A stretch of 64,000 bases of DNA from Ectocarpus siliculosus. Its lineage: Eukaryota; Sar; Phaeophyceae; Ectocarpales; Ectocarpaceae. Made by a program: the position numbers and the translations under genes. Under the pieces are notes generated by a model. The model searched no databases. It was not told the origin of the DNA and saw only the letters and a program-made list of their open reading frames with translations. This document shows, one piece after another, positions 13,701 to 24,943 of the stretch; positions within the stretch are counted from its first letter, which is position 1, and every line of letters starts with the position of its first letter. The stretch covers positions 1,751,158 to 1,815,157 of the forward strand of contig FN649727.1 of assembly GCA_000310025.1 (NCBI GenBank). The letters are read 5' to 3'.

Positions 13701-14177
13701 ATGGGCTGTTTGCAGAGGTTAAGAGAGTTCCACATCCAATGAGGATTGAGAGAAGGGAGATGCCGCGCTGCGAATAGAAACACATGGTGATTGGTACGTA
13801 GCCTTTTCGCTCAGCGCACCTCGTAACAACTGGTTAGGCAGAGGAATGACTGAAGGGTCCACGTTTTATTCAGGCAATGCCGCCGCGTCGTAGCAAAATG
13901 CTGGTACTCTTTGAAAAATTCTACTCCGGAGTATTGCGACGAACAAGAAGCTGAAACATTCACATATGTACGGCTACGATGTAAGAAGAGCGGTCTCCGT
14001 AGTACTGACCACCGCTGTGCCACGTTAATCTTGTTTCATCACCGTCAGGTGGAATTCGAGCGACCGTTCGAGGTCATGGGGGGAAGGTCGCACCTCGCGC
14101 TGATAGAGTGCACAACCGAGACGGAGGATCTCGGGAGGCGCGCCCTAAAACACCCAACAAGCCACATATACATCTAA
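4757..14177 (+). CDS. TPR-IQ-LRR repeat protein, multi-exon, 5' incomplete
   Basis: Large scaffold-type protein; function not recognised. Phase-consistent exons: 4757-4950, 5562-5797, 6467-6544, 6768-6857, 7142-7264, 7553-7902; then, after an unresolved stretch (possible exon ending 8969), 9517-9639, 10209-10331, 10565-10687, 11159-11353, 11660-13068, 13282-13717 and 14049-14177. The N-terminal part is TPR-like helical pairs (AHLAYYLGLYDEAEASIERA; RAEAFFQLGRFGDAHSAAEE). Next come IQ motifs (ALRVQRAWRGHRVIRV, ALRIQRFMREW, then AVQRAARVLIAHRR), an acidic linker, and RNI-type leucine-rich repeats (LPRLTTLVIGG, QLQHLSMSNC, LRCLRLNGNCVGESGLRMLL). Two introns use GC donors (7265, 10688). The IQ motifs imply calmodulin or light-chain binding. 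The start codon and exons before 4757 are unknown. The end may be the stop at 14175-14177, or at 13775-13777 if the last intron is not used. Two adjacent genes cannot be excluded. Confidence 0.65.
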
Positions 14178-15320
14178 CCGATGTTCCGGGGTGGGGCGCG
14201 TGTGTCGCACATGTGTTGCCCAGTCGAGATAGAAGGTAAAGCGTTCCCGACTTATCTAGATGAACTTTACGATGGTTTGGACCGGAAGGCAGGGGTTCTC
14301 CGGCATGCGTGTTCCTGGGTCGGACCTACTTTTAGGAGAGCGGAAACGACAAGCGGTGGAGGTTTGCACTGAGGGTTTGAATTGAGCGATGACCTACGCA
14401 CGGATTCGACATCCCGAGCGAATCCAGCGCCAGCACGCTGGACCTTGTTCCCCGACTGCTGCCACCACACAGGCATGCTCTCCTGCCGAGTATAGGGACA
14501 GTCTGGTGCACGTGAACAAGAGGGACATTTCTTGATTGAATTATCATCCGTCGTGATTTCTAGTCGAATGGTTCTACACGCATCTCCACCGTGGTAGGAG
14601 TGCCGTAGAAAACGCTTCAACAACATGACGTCGGGAGGCTACAATATAGCCAGCCATGCATTTCATGTTCGAATTAAAAAAGGAAGAGCAATCGGCTTAC
14701 ATCGACCACATGTCACCGAAAGGGTTAAGTTTTAAGCGCACCCACAACCCACGAAAGAGCGGTGGAAGGCCATGCGGCGGTACCTCCGTAAACACGCAAT
14801 TTACAACGCGGCAGTAGTGGTCCATGTGTACGGCCGCATGGTGTCAAGGGAATAGGCTGGCCCTATACCGGGGCACCCAGCACTATTCAGAGGACTGTGT
14901 GAAACCGTTGAAGATCATGCCATCTGCGCCACACGATTTCACCGGCCATGGACAGGGCGAACGGCATTCTGCAGGGACCACCACTGCCGCACCAGCAAGA
15001 CCGTCAGCGAGATCTCTGAGTCTCTGAAAGTTGAGGTTGGAGTTTCGGGAAACCTCCCTATTGTCATGATCAAGGCATTTCCACCAACTTCAGGCACACC
15101 GGCACCATATTTCAACGGTCACGAGATCTACTCTATTTCTAGGAAGTCCGCTATCTGAAAGCGCGCCTGCATACAAAAAATCAGCGGCTCCGCACCTTCC
15201 ACAAACACAGCAGCGATTGCGGGGGCGATACCCACTTGGGAGACTTCTAACGACACAGGCATATGTTTAACGTCTCCTCTCTTGCCCTGGTCGCTTGCAT
15301 TGCTGTTGAGTCTGCGACTT
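14178..15320. other. Convergent intergenic region
   Basis: Lies between the 3' ends of the plus-strand TPR-IQ-LRR gene and the minus-strand thioredoxin gene. It presumably holds both 3' UTRs. No conserved coding segment or repeat seen. Confidence 0.5.
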
Positions 15321-16850
15321 TTAGTCACACATGTAACACTTCCCGCCGCACGACGGGCAGCGCAACCGCTTGTAGCCGACGCACGAGGGGCACGTGACCG
15401 CCATCGTGTGCTTCCCGTCAGGGCTCGCTCGGGACACCGCACCCCGCCCCCCGCACTCCTCGCACGGCACGAAGCCGGACCCGCCGCAGACGTCGCAGTT
15501 CTCCACGGCCTGCGAACCGGCGTGTAGCAGCTCCGTCTCGGCAATTGTACCCTCCGCTTCCGCGGTGGCGGTAGTGGCATCAGCTGCCACCCATCCGGCG
15601 GCACGGTCGCCGAATCCAAGTCCTTGAGCTTGCGACGATGCCCCAGCCGCGATGGCTGCCGTGTTTGGTGCTCGGGCTGCTACCGCTGTGGCTGCAGCCG
15701 CTGCTGCTGCTGTGCCTGCGGAAGCGACCGTAGATGGAGCTACGCTAGCACCACGCACGGCACGTCTTCTCCCCCACGACGGGTGGGAAACATCCACACG
15801 ACAGAACAACGGCCCTTCTGATGAACCCCTCTCGATGCTACTACCGCCGCCTTCCCTAACGCCAGCAGAGGGGGCCTGAGCGGCAGCGAGGCGGCGGAAC
15901 ACGGGGGTGAGGTAGGCGCACTTGCGGCACCAAGGGGCGTGGTACATGACCACCACAGGGCCCTGCCCTTCCCCCAGCGCGCCAAGAACGCGAAGCAAGT
16001 CGCGCTTGTCGGAAATCTCCACGATGTTGGTGGGGTTGCCTGTACCATCAACATTTGCGACCATGTCACCGCTACCGCGTCCCATGCCCGTGTCGGTCTC
16101 ATAGTCAAGACGATCTGGACCTTCTGCAGCCCCCCCAACCACAGCGGCACCATCGCTGCTAGTTCTAGCAGCACCGCCACCTACGCCTCCTTCTCCCGCT
16201 CCAGATGGCCGTAGAGGCGAGTCGTTGTCGTCAAGAGAACCCGAGTTTGTCCAGGTGCTTCCCGGCGACGATATAGATGCTAACCTTTCGCTTAGCTCAG
16301 TCGCGCAGGTTCGGGCGTCGCGCCCACCGATAACTTCCTCCCGCCTATGCCGCCCTTTGTCCCGAACGAAAAACACGAAGGTCGGCAGCTTCTCCACGTC
16401 CACGTTGGTGGGTTCTTCCCGCTCTTCCTCTCCTTCACCATCTAAGGCGTCGTTAGAGCTCAGCTGTACAGCGGAGGGGTTTAGGCTGGTCGGCGGCGCC
16501 GTTACTGGTGGAGGAGAAGAAGGCATGTTTTTCCACGCGTCGGCATCGAACATGCTGTGGCCGCTCCCGTGCCTGCGCCCCCCCGCCGCTGCGTTCACAC
16601 CTTCGCCACCTGTCCCCGGGCTTTCGTTTCCCGCTTGGAGACATCTCTTGCGCCTGCGCGCCGTCGACGCCAATGGTCCCGCACAATAATACCCCCGATG
16701 CGTGTCGCTCTGAAACAAGCTCGGTGGCGGATTGGGGGCACTCGGGCGTAAGGGCGAGAGTCCGTTTGGCGGAACCAGCGGCGGGTCAAGCAAGCCGCTC
16801 ACGGCGACAAGGAAGGTTGCGGAACCCAGAACGCCACGACTAGCTGTCAT
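15321..16850 (-). CDS. WCRKC thioredoxin-like protein with permuted halves and DnaJ/BSD2-type zinc finger
   Basis: Single-exon 509-residue protein. Residues 1-25 form a hydrophobic N-terminus that could be a signal or targeting peptide; I see no clear plastid ASAFAP motif. Residues 152-192 (KLPTFVFFVRDKG...EEVIGG) match the C-terminal half of WCRKC-type plastid thioredoxins, including the cis-proline. Residues 275-362 hold the N-terminal half, with PVVVMYHAPWCRKC (active site 307-311) followed by FCRVDV. So the beta4-beta5-alpha4 half precedes the beta1-to-beta3 half, joined by an acidic/Gly-Ser linker of about 80 residues. After an alanine-rich linker, residues 452-508 form a cysteine cluster: CDVCGGSG and CEECGGRG are perfect CxxCxGxG units, followed by CPSC, CPSCGG and CYMC, as in DnaJ zinc fingers and BSD2-like chaperones. 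Likely role: dithiol oxidoreductase/chaperone, perhaps plastidial; the compartment is inference. The start is the first ATG, and 15321-15323 is the TAA. Confidence 0.85.
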   Translation of the reverse strand: MTASRGVLGSATFLVAVSGLLDPPLVPPNGLSPLRPSAPNPPPSLFQSDTHRGYYCAGPLASTARRRKRCLQAGNESPGTGGEGVNAAAGGRRHGSGHSMFDADAWKNMPSSPPPVTAPPTSLNPSAVQLSSNDALDGEGEEEREEPTNVDVEKLPTFVFFVRDKGRHRREEVIGGRDARTCATELSERLASISSPGSTWTNSGSLDDNDSPLRPSGAGEGGVGGGAARTSSDGAAVVGGAAEGPDRLDYETDTGMGRGSGDMVANVDGTGNPTNIVEISDKRDLLRVLGALGEGQGPVVVMYHAPWCRKCAYLTPVFRRLAAAQAPSAGVREGGGSSIERGSSEGPLFCRVDVSHPSWGRRRAVRGASVAPSTVASAGTAAAAAAATAVAARAPNTAAIAAGASSQAQGLGFGDRAAGWVAADATTATAEAEGTIAETELLHAGSQAVENCDVCGGSGFVPCEECGGRGAVSRASPDGKHTMAVTCPSCVGYKRLRCPSCGGKCYMCD

Positions 16851-17760
16851 GGTAAGCGCGCTTGGCTCCGCAGTGAGTCAACTGGAGAGGCGCCATGAAA
16901 AGGAGGATCGAGTTTACAGGCAGGTTGGAGGTGTGGACGTTGCGATCAGTTATTGAGGGTGTTCGTGTAGCGAAGGAGGAATTAATCTCTTGACCTTGTG
17001 GGTTGCAATCTGCACACGATCGATTACAAATCTACGGGTGCCTAATTTTGCTGTGTTACACCAGCAGAGGCCAAGCTGCGGCATTGCCACGTATGGCCGA
17101 AATCCACCGGAGAGGGTATGTCAAGACACAGCAGCGTAATCCACTGCTGTACAGCAGTAGTTTAGATCTACCAAGAGGTCATCATCCACTGCTGTTTCCG
17201 CCGTCACCAACAGCAGGGCATGGGTACAGAACTGGCTCATTGTAGTCCGCGTTGTTGCATCGATCTCCTGCACCCCGATGATCATGCACGGGTAGTGCAC
17301 AACGAGAGCACGCAACGCCGAACTTCGAATGTTGGTACAACTGCTATAGACTAGAATACGGAGGGAAAGGGTCGACTGCTGTAACCTACACTAGCCTACC
17401 ATATCATCTTGCTTCGTAAGCAGGAACTCGAAGTCACGGAAACAAGCTAGAGGCAAAAAACTCACTGCGATCATTCTGGGATTTGCAGCATCGGCTCACC
17501 TCGTAGGCTCGTAGGACGTACGAGCGGAGCATGTACATGCTGATGTGCCTACCGCCGCCCGCGAGGTGCGGCGCAATAAGGGAGCTCCGCAGACCAGGAG
17601 GCGGTATGCCGCAACTGCAACGGTTGGCACGGTTGGTGATTTGATTTTTTTTGGCGTTTGGGGGTGTGCGTGTGTGGCCTCGGCTTGGGGGTAGACGGCC
17701 CATGAAACCAAGCATGCATATGATCTTGCTTTCAAGTGTGTAAGGCCCGTCGATCAAAGG
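16851..17760. other. Divergent intergenic region
   Basis: 0.9 kb between the start codons of the thioredoxin (-) and IQ-protein (+) genes, so it probably holds both promoters. At 17143-17160 it carries overlapping inverted copies of the ACTGCTGTA/TACAGCAGT word. A possible coding segment near 17507-17635 reads open on both strands and cannot be assigned. Confidence 0.5.
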
Positions 17761-20700
17761 ATGAATAACGGCCACCGAGGAGACTGCAGGCCGTTTGGTC
17801 CACCATTCTACCCCGTCGCCGTCGATCCTGGCGACGAGCGGCTCGGGCTGCTTCCGGAACAAAGATTTCCGAAGTCGTCAAAATTTACCCAGTCGATCTT
17901 GACACATGGGCGGTATTCAAACAACACATTGGATGAGGCGACCAACCTAAAGGAGAGAGAACGCCGGCTCAAGGAGAGAACAATGTAAGGGCGTTGGTCG
18001 CGCGTGTAGCCACACCGTGGAGATGTCTAACGGAATATGACTCCACTGAAACCCGGAACACAAATCGTTCAAAAGGTCCTACAGCAGTACATGTTTGGAT
18101 CCGAGACTGTCGCCGAAGGTCTTTCTCACAAATGTCTGATAGGTTGTGGTTCGTAAACTGTTCTCTTTGGGACACTGCACAGCACTTTATGAGAGTACAC
18201 AATAGCTTGATGCCCCGAGTGCATGTTGAGAATAATTACAACGGCAAGGAGCAACGACAACAGCAACACGAATGAACACTCATGAACCCCCCTTCCAAGA
18301 AGACACAAATGACCCTCCACAGCAAGCGGTAATCGCCATCTCGAAACGGGCATTTATCTCTCTCGTGCCATAGGCGAAAGATGGAGCAAATGTCCGACAA
18401 ATTTCGGTGGGAGGTGAAAGAGGTCAAGCGGATACGAAACGCGGTTCGCCGACGCCAGAGTCGAATAGCTCAGGCGAATCTCCGCGCTTGCTGCGCCATC
18501 ATGATCCAGGCCACGTGGAGAAGATATCAGGCAAAGCTCCTGGCATGGGCCCGGCGGGGCCTGAAGCTCGGTCAGATACTGATGCGGTGGTGGCGACGGT
18601 GAGAGAGAGAAAGAAAAAGGCTCTGAGGACAACCTTTGTTCTCTTGTAGGTCGATACAACACCTCAAACCCAAGATGCTATATTGCATTGGGAACCCCGC
18701 GCATTCGACACGTGTCCCGTGGACAAACGAAAAACAACAGCAGTATGTACTTCGCAAGTTATTCGTTGAGGTTTGTGTATCTGTTTTTCTCACTTTTGCC
18801 CCGTACTAAAATACGTCCCCGGGACGAGAGGGTTGAGCGTCGTAGTCTTGTCCGCCCTCCCTGGCAGGTGCCGGGAGTCGCACATGCTCTTGTACGCCCT
18901 GCCGCACTCCCGTGCGGTGCCAACGGTCGGCCTAGCAGATTTCTTCATCTGCCTTGTCATTCTGGGGAAGATTTCANNNNNNNNNNNNNNNNNNNNNNNN
19001 NNNNNNNNNNNNNNNNNNNNNNNNNNNNNNNNNNNNNNNNNNNNNNNNNNNNNNNNNNNNNNNNNNNNNNNNNNNNCCCGCACGGGAGTGCGGCAGGGCG
19101 TACAAGAGCATGTGGGACTCCCGGCACCTGCCAGGGAGGGCGGACAAGACTACGACGCTCAACCCTCTCGTCCCGGGCACGTATTTTAGTACGGGGCAAA
19201 AGTGAGAAAAACAGATATAGACCCCAAAGAATAACTCGCTTCCAAATGGTACTGTAGTTTTTCATTCGTCCACGGGACACGTGTCGAATGCGCGGGGTTC
19301 TCAATACAAAACATTGGGTTTGGGGTGTTGTTCTCTTTTGTTTTGGGTATTTTTTATCTTTCAGGTCTGGGGACGCAATATGGGCAACAGCAGCACCTTT
19401 GTAGTGATGTTGCAGGGCGCTCTGTCGGGCCGGTTTCCGTTGAAGCTGACACTACCATACGAGCCCCCCTGCCAAGCGACCTTCCCTTCAACTTGCATTG
19501 ACATTAATCGCATTTCACCAGTGGAGGCCAAAACAAGAGCGCAAAGTATATGTTTTCCCTTGAACCCGCTCCGACTTAAAGCTGAACTTCTACATGGTTC
19601 ACTGGTAGGACGCACTCGAGTTGCCTGCCTGTTGGTGGGCAACGCTGTTGAATGACGTCGACGAATGCCGCGAACCGCTCGCTGTTGATGTATGCAGTTG
19701 CTTATCTCATGGCTCCACACAAATGCGTTTTCGATATGTTTCTCTCTGCCTGGCTTTGTTGCACTCAGACACTCGAACTATATGTGATGCTCCACTCGTT
19801 TGCGGCACCTTTTTTCCGACTGTATGCTCGTGTGCTTATTCTTGTGTGTTGATCAAGCAACATCCTCGAAAACGACATCCACTGCAACCCCTTTCGCCCG
19901 CTGCTACATCTCGTTGCGTGCAAATTCAACCTGAAGCTTCAAAGTACGTCAAAGCTTGAAGATAGTGAAGCGGTTCGTCAGCAACAACGTCCAACGCCAC
20001 AGACGACTAAAGTACGAAAAACAGATATCGTCAACGAGGGTTCAGAGGGCATGGAGACGGTGGATGTTGCGCATGAGCTTGAGCCGGATGGTGTTGGCCA
20101 CGGCTGCAACCGAGGTTCGGTCAAGCGCGACGTATGTAACTGTAGTGCATTTTTAAAGGATATTTTGTCAAGAACATGCTACAACCTCTAGTCAAATCGG
20201 GAGCATCTCATCTGAAACGTCGCAATGAAATCGACGACTGCCTGTCTTGCCGAAGAACATCTGTAGATGATTCGATGCGGGACTGCGCTTTCAACAACAA
20301 GCCGACGCCGCCATGAGTACGAACAAGACCAACTTGTGAAGTTGCGCTAGGGGTTTCAGGATTGGGTTGATACCAACGCGGTCATTCCGTTCCGCCGCTC
20401 ACTGCAAACCACAAGGCTTAGTTGGCCATTGCACAGCCCTGTCACGGGTTCTCTCTTCGCCCTTGTCCAAAGCACTCTTGATGGCAGCTGGAAGGCCGGG
20501 GCGCTAGAGGCACGAGACCGTCGCGTTTGTTTCTTTGTCCCTCTTCTGCTCGGAACCCCTATCCTGGCTTCCCGTTTGACCAACCTCACTCCTTCTACTC
20601 CTTCTTGTGTTGTGACCAAACAGGAGGTAATTGAAAACGTGCTGATGGAACTAGCCCGGCAGGTGTACGTCGAAATCAAAGGCGCGGTCATAGCGCGGGC

Positions 20701-22788
20701 GTGGAAGCAATCCCGAAGACGATTCGGCAGCAAGAGCCGCAAGGTACGTTTCCCATTCAGTTCCATTTTCTCCGTGCTTTCTCAATGGCAGCGCGCATTT
20801 CGCCGCCATGCACATACGACAAGAAGGGTCGGCAAAGTTCATGTGTTACTTGGTTTGCTGCATCAGTTGGTTTTTGTCACGATTATTTGCGCAAGACGCA
20901 GCAGGCCGTGAGTGCTTCTCGGTACAACGAAACTATTGGTGTCTTCGTTCTCAGGGGGGACAATTCGATGTAATCATAAGATGTAATCATACGATTTAAT
21001 CATAAGATTTAGTGAAGACTCCTTCCGGCGGAAGACGGACTTCGCTTAGGATAGATACTCCCCGGCGGGTGCTGAGAGCGCCTCTTTTTTTCGCAGGAGG
21101 GGATATATCGCAGCAACACTACTGTAACATCGTTCTCGGTGCATATCAATTTGTCGTACCTAGTGGGTGTTGTGAATTATTATCCTACGGCGGTCGGCCA
21201 GTCCCGTCCAAGCTTCGTCTTGTTGTTGTACTTCAGACCATTGAACGAGGCCGCAATATGTAGAGACTCGCCGTGAACTTCACCTCTAAACATTGGAAAT
21301 CCTCCGAGCATGCCGCCGAGAAATCCAGCGACAAATTTCACCGCATCCTCCCTCTCCTCCCCCCTCCAACGAACAGACTAGAATTTCGCTCGAAAGATTC
21401 TCTTCCCCCTCTAATCGCTTTTACATCCCAAATCTTACTGCCGAGCGTTTTCAACCCGTTGCCGGCATGACCACCAACAGGGCAAGAACGGGCGGGTTTT
21501 CGTAACTCAGGGCGGCGGCTCGTCCCCGCGACGAAAGCCCGCCAGGGTGGGGGGCTCGCGGACTGGGGTGACGTCGGACCCTTCCTCTGCTTACCCCCCC
21601 CGGCGTTCCCCATCCGCCGCACCCGGTAACCGGGGCGGGAACAGGGGCAAGAACGGCCCGGCGGTTGCCTCCCCCCCTCCCGCTTTCCTCGGCGTCGTCG
21701 CCGCCGCCACGACAAGCACGGCCACGTCCGCGGGCGCGGCAGCGGTTGCTGCTGGTGGCGCCGGTGGCGACACGAACGAGGAGCGTCGGGGGTCGTCGCA
21801 GAGTAGTAATCCATTGCCGTCGTCACGTCAAAAGACGGTTTCGCCCTCCGAGGACGGCAGCAGCGCGCTTTACCCGCACCCGCGCTCTCGACGGGCGCGC
21901 TCTTCTGCCTCGGCGACAACGGAAGAAGAGGCGTTACGCGACGGGGGCGCCGGGGGCTCGAAAGTGCCGGACTCGTCGAGCGCTAACCGACCACCGTTTG
22001 AAGCCGTTCCGGGAGTCGAGAGCCCGAAGAGCGAGATGAGCTGCAGTAGCAGCTACGGTGTCGGTGACGGCGGCAGAGACGTTTTTGGACGCGTCGAAGA
22101 CGATGCTACTACGGGTGCGGTGGAGGGCAGCGTGGTAGACGGGGGGACAACGCTGAACGAGGAGGCACAAGAGCAAGCCAATGCCACTTCTACTGTGGCT
22201 GCTGCGGCCGTGGCGGTGGCATCGTCTTCGGGGAAAGTGGTGAAACAACCCATGCGGCCAAGCGGTGAAAAACCAAGCAAACTGTCAGAGGGTCGTCGCA
22301 GCTATAGCAGACCGCACGCAATCCAGGTCGGAGGCCGAAGCAGACTTCATAGCAGTGGTGCCGATGGCGGTAGCAGGACCGCAGCGGCAACAAAGGAAGT
22401 GGTGGCATCTGCGCTTGCTGGGAGTAGTGCCGAGAGTAACAACGGTGACCCTCTCGCAGCTGGAGAAGCAACAACGGCGGCGGGTTGTGTGACCGTTGCT
22501 TCAGGCGCTACGGGTGCCGAAGACACCGAGGCACTCCCCGCAGCTGGTGGCCTTGGAAAACGCGAGGTGAATTTTGAGGAGACGGTTCGACTTGGAGGGG
22601 ACGATGATGGCGACGATGGTGATGGTGATCGTGACAACGATGACGATGACGATGATGATGGTGATGCGAACAAGATCCCGGCGGCGGTCGGACCGGACGA
22701 AATAGACGCGGGCTCTAAAAAATCGAAGTTAGAAGAGTATGGTAGCGACGTGTTTGAAAGCGACGGCGAGCTTTCGTTGACACGCTGA
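17761..22788 (+). CDS. IQ-motif protein with acidic C-terminal tail
   Basis: Not a family I recognise; the IQ motifs predict calmodulin/EF-hand partners. Exon 17761-17984 starts at ATG (MNNGHRGDCRPFGPPFYPV...) and ends at donor GTAAGG. It joins in phase to exon 18374-18598 (RKMEQMSDKFRWEV...), which has a basic helix and an IQ motif (CCAIMIQATWRRYQAKLL). Later exons: 19962-20114 (a second IQ-like motif, STRVQRAWRRWMLRM), 20624-20743 (helical, ending in RRRFGSKSRK) and 21481-22788, a 435-residue low-complexity tail rich in Ser, Gly and Ala that finishes with an Asp run and FESDGELSLTR. Phases agree from 19962 onward. The link from 18598 (phase 2) to 19962 (phase 0) needs one exon I cannot find, and the intron contains the assembly gap. 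The antisense strand at 17434-17862 is also open, but lacks the spliced continuity seen here. Confidence 0.65.
18692..19300. mobile_element. Foldback/TIR element with about 225-bp inverted arms, interrupted by gap
   Basis: Sequence 18692-18917 reappears as its reverse complement at 19078-19300. Both outer ends read GAACCCCGCGCATTCGACAC, and a well-conserved inner block covers TTGCCCCGTACTAAAATACG. The middle of each arm is more diverged. The interior is the 100-N gap plus 59 known bases. The element lies in an intron of the IQ-motif gene. Apparent reading frames in the arms are shared inverted sequence, not genes. Confidence 0.8.
18977..19076. other. Assembly gap (100 N)
   Basis: Exactly 100 undetermined bases, a scaffold placeholder rather than a measured length. 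It sits in the loop of a long inverted repeat, a common cause of assembly failure. Confidence 0.99.
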
Positions 22789-23766
22789 CTGATATGAGCA
22801 CAAGTTGACCGTTCGATTGGCAGTCTTGGTGTTTATGTGCCCCTCGATGCTACTTCGCCACGGTGGAGAGCGGATGGATGCGGTGTGACATGCACACAAC
22901 AAGTAAGGTCATGACTGTTTTTTTTAGGCAGAGATTACCTACCACGTCTTCTCTGAAGGGGGATATTGCCCAAGAGCCTGATGACTCTGATCTTTGCGAC
23001 TACTCATTCATGCTATTGTGACAAACTGGAGTCCATTGCGCCTAGATTTTCGCTTGAAGCGATGGACAGCAATGATGAAGCCCGACTCTTGAGATGAAAA
23101 CCGACATTTAACCATACTTCTGCGTAACATCAAAGAGAGATACCCGTCCGAAGCGATGTCATGTGTTGAAGTGCAAGTTTACAGAACAGAGGGTTGACGG
23201 AAACCATCGCTGCTGGATACAATACAGGAGTACTGGAGTATTATTTGAGTCTATGATGTCTTCACCCTGCAGCCTGAGAAAGCAGTGGTTTGCGATGCAA
23301 GCCGGGACCAAACCACCTACTTCATTTCAAGTCTTGGAGAAAAAAAACTGCTTTCGAAACACCCCAACGCCAATTAATTGCCAAACAAACCAAACTGACA
23401 ATACTACTTGAGTACGATGATGATGCTCTTCTTCGCAGGACAAAGATACTGGTGAAAGTACATGTATCAGTATGCAACAACAAACTAAAACTACGGTGAC
23501 GACAAAAAACACGAAGAACATCACAAGGAGTACCTAAAAGAAAAAGAAGAAAAAAACGAACGGTGTTTACATGTACCCCCTCCTGTGTGACCCTGGATGG
23601 TTGGGTTGTAGTTGTAGAAAAAAAAAACACCGAAAAGTGTAGTACACGTCTCACCACGAAAAATGGGGGAACTGTCGTCATTAAAACACACACACGTATA
23701 TAATATTCAACGTATGGTGGTCTTGGCAAAGGCGCAAATCGACTTATCGTAGCCATCGCCAACCAC

Positions 23767-24180
23767 TTGGCATATGAAGCCTTTTGCAAGGGAAATTTCG
23801 ACAACGAAACAGTCTTGCTTCGCCTAAAGGTTTTTCATACCAATAATAGGATTCGGAGACGGTTTACCTTCGAGCTGGCTCGTTTTCTATCCGTACGAAC
23901 TCGTGATGTTTTCAAACGTCATGGGCTACTTCTTTATCAGTTCCCACCACGGCCAATAGGTTGGGATCTCGGTAGTAGTGAGGATAGCAACGACCAGGAT
24001 GGCAATGAGGGGAATTCGTTTGGCAGCGATGAAGGAGGAGAGGAGAGGGAACAGGAGGAGGACAAGACAGAGACCAAAGCAGCAGTCGAGGAGAGAACAA
24101 AGGCGAGGAAGAGAGCAAGAGCTTTGACCCAGATGACCTTCCCCACCACCAACGACGCAGGGCTAGAGAAGAAATGTTGA
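23767..24180 (+). CDS. Hypothetical protein fragment, acidic C-terminus
   Basis: Open frame extending upstream to a stop near 23699 and reading on through GKGANRLIVAIANHLAYEAF, then a basic patch (NNRIRRRFTFELARF) and an acidic Glu/Asp-rich tail ending in KKC and a stop. Amino-acid use looks like real protein up to about GWDLGSS, but I recognise no family. There is no clear start codon before the conserved-looking part. It could be an exon of an unknown gene or a transposon remnant. Confidence 0.3.
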   Translation: MAYEAFCKGNFDNETVLLRLKVFHTNNRIRRRFTFELARFLSVRTRDVFKRHGLLLYQFPPRPIGWDLGSSEDSNDQDGNEGNSFGSDEGGEEREQEEDKTETKAAVEERTKARKRARALTQMTFPTTNDAGLEKKC

Positions 24181-24349
24181 CAAGTTGCTGTGAAAACGAC
24201 CATCAGAACGAACGATGGAGCGAGTTGGAATTGGAAAAGGAAGGAGCATGCATGACGGTGAAAGCACTCCAAAACGAACTCGAGTGCAAGGTAGCAGCCT
24301 TCGTAGACGTGTGCAGTTTCTTCTGTTGCTATTGTACCGTTTCTTCTGT

Positions 24350-24805
24350 CTTTGATCCGGAGAATAGTTTAGTCTCCACCAATTCCCCCCCTCACGGGGT
24401 CCCAGTTAATGGCATTTAGAAGTGTTTTGTGTTTTCAACCGCACTGAGACTGACGACGTCTTTTCATTTAGCGCGGTCGATGCTAATAATAAAAACACAC
24501 ACACATTAGGACACACAGTGTGACACATAATAAGGAAAAATAAAAACACACACAGAAAAAGGTACACATCTTTGATCCGGACAATAGATTAGTCTCCCCC
24601 ATGCCGCCCCCTAACGGGGTCCCAGTTGATAATGGTATTTAGAAGTTTTTTTCTTCTTCTTATATGACACAACGAATCCATCTCTATCTCAGAAAAGAGT
24701 CTTCTTGTGTTTTCAACCGCACTGAGACTTGCTGGCGTCTTTTCATTGGTCAGCCGGTTAGCGCGGTCGATGCCAACATGCTAATAATAAAAACACGCAC
24801 CTACA
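24350..24805. repeat. Diverged tandem duplication, two copies
   Basis: Copy 1 starts at 24350 and copy 2 at 24570, both with TTTGATCCGGA.AATAG. They share GGGGTCCCAGTT, TGTTTTCAACCGCACTGAGA, GCGCGGTCGATGC and CTAATAATAAAAACAC in the same order. Copy 2 has an extra block near 24650-24710. A further partial copy (GTTTCAACCGCACTG) lies near 25021. Confidence 0.8.
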
Positions 24806-24865
24806 CGCCACACACCTGCCTGTACGGAAAACACACGTACGGAAAACACGAAACACGAAGATATT

Positions 24866-24943
24866 TAGTTAAGGAAAAATAAATACACGCACAGAAAGAC
24901 TACAACCCATTCGAGATATATATACCCACAGTCGAACGGGATG
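24866..24943 (-). repeat. Dispersed repeat, copy 1 of 3
   Basis: The reverse complement starts CATCCCGTTCGACTGTGGGT, continues through TCTCGAATGGGTTGTAGTCT and TTTCTGTGCGTGTATT, and ends with CCTTAA. The same block recurs on the plus strand near 38280-38375 and, more diverged, near 57985-58052. Confidence 0.75.

Noticed and set aside
17434-17862. Minus-strand ORF reading PEPLVARIDGDGVEWW...
   Set aside because: It looks protein-like, but the plus strand over the same bases has a start ATG and a GTAAGG donor that joins in phase to an IQ-motif exon. No comparable spliced continuation was found on the minus strand.
18773-19257. ORFs spanning the N gap
   Set aside because: They are the two inverted arms of the foldback element read through undefined bases.
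21338-22673. Several long minus-strand ORFs
   Set aside because: Antisense shadows of the Ser/Ala/Gly-rich and Asp-rich tail of the IQ-motif protein in GC-rich sequence.
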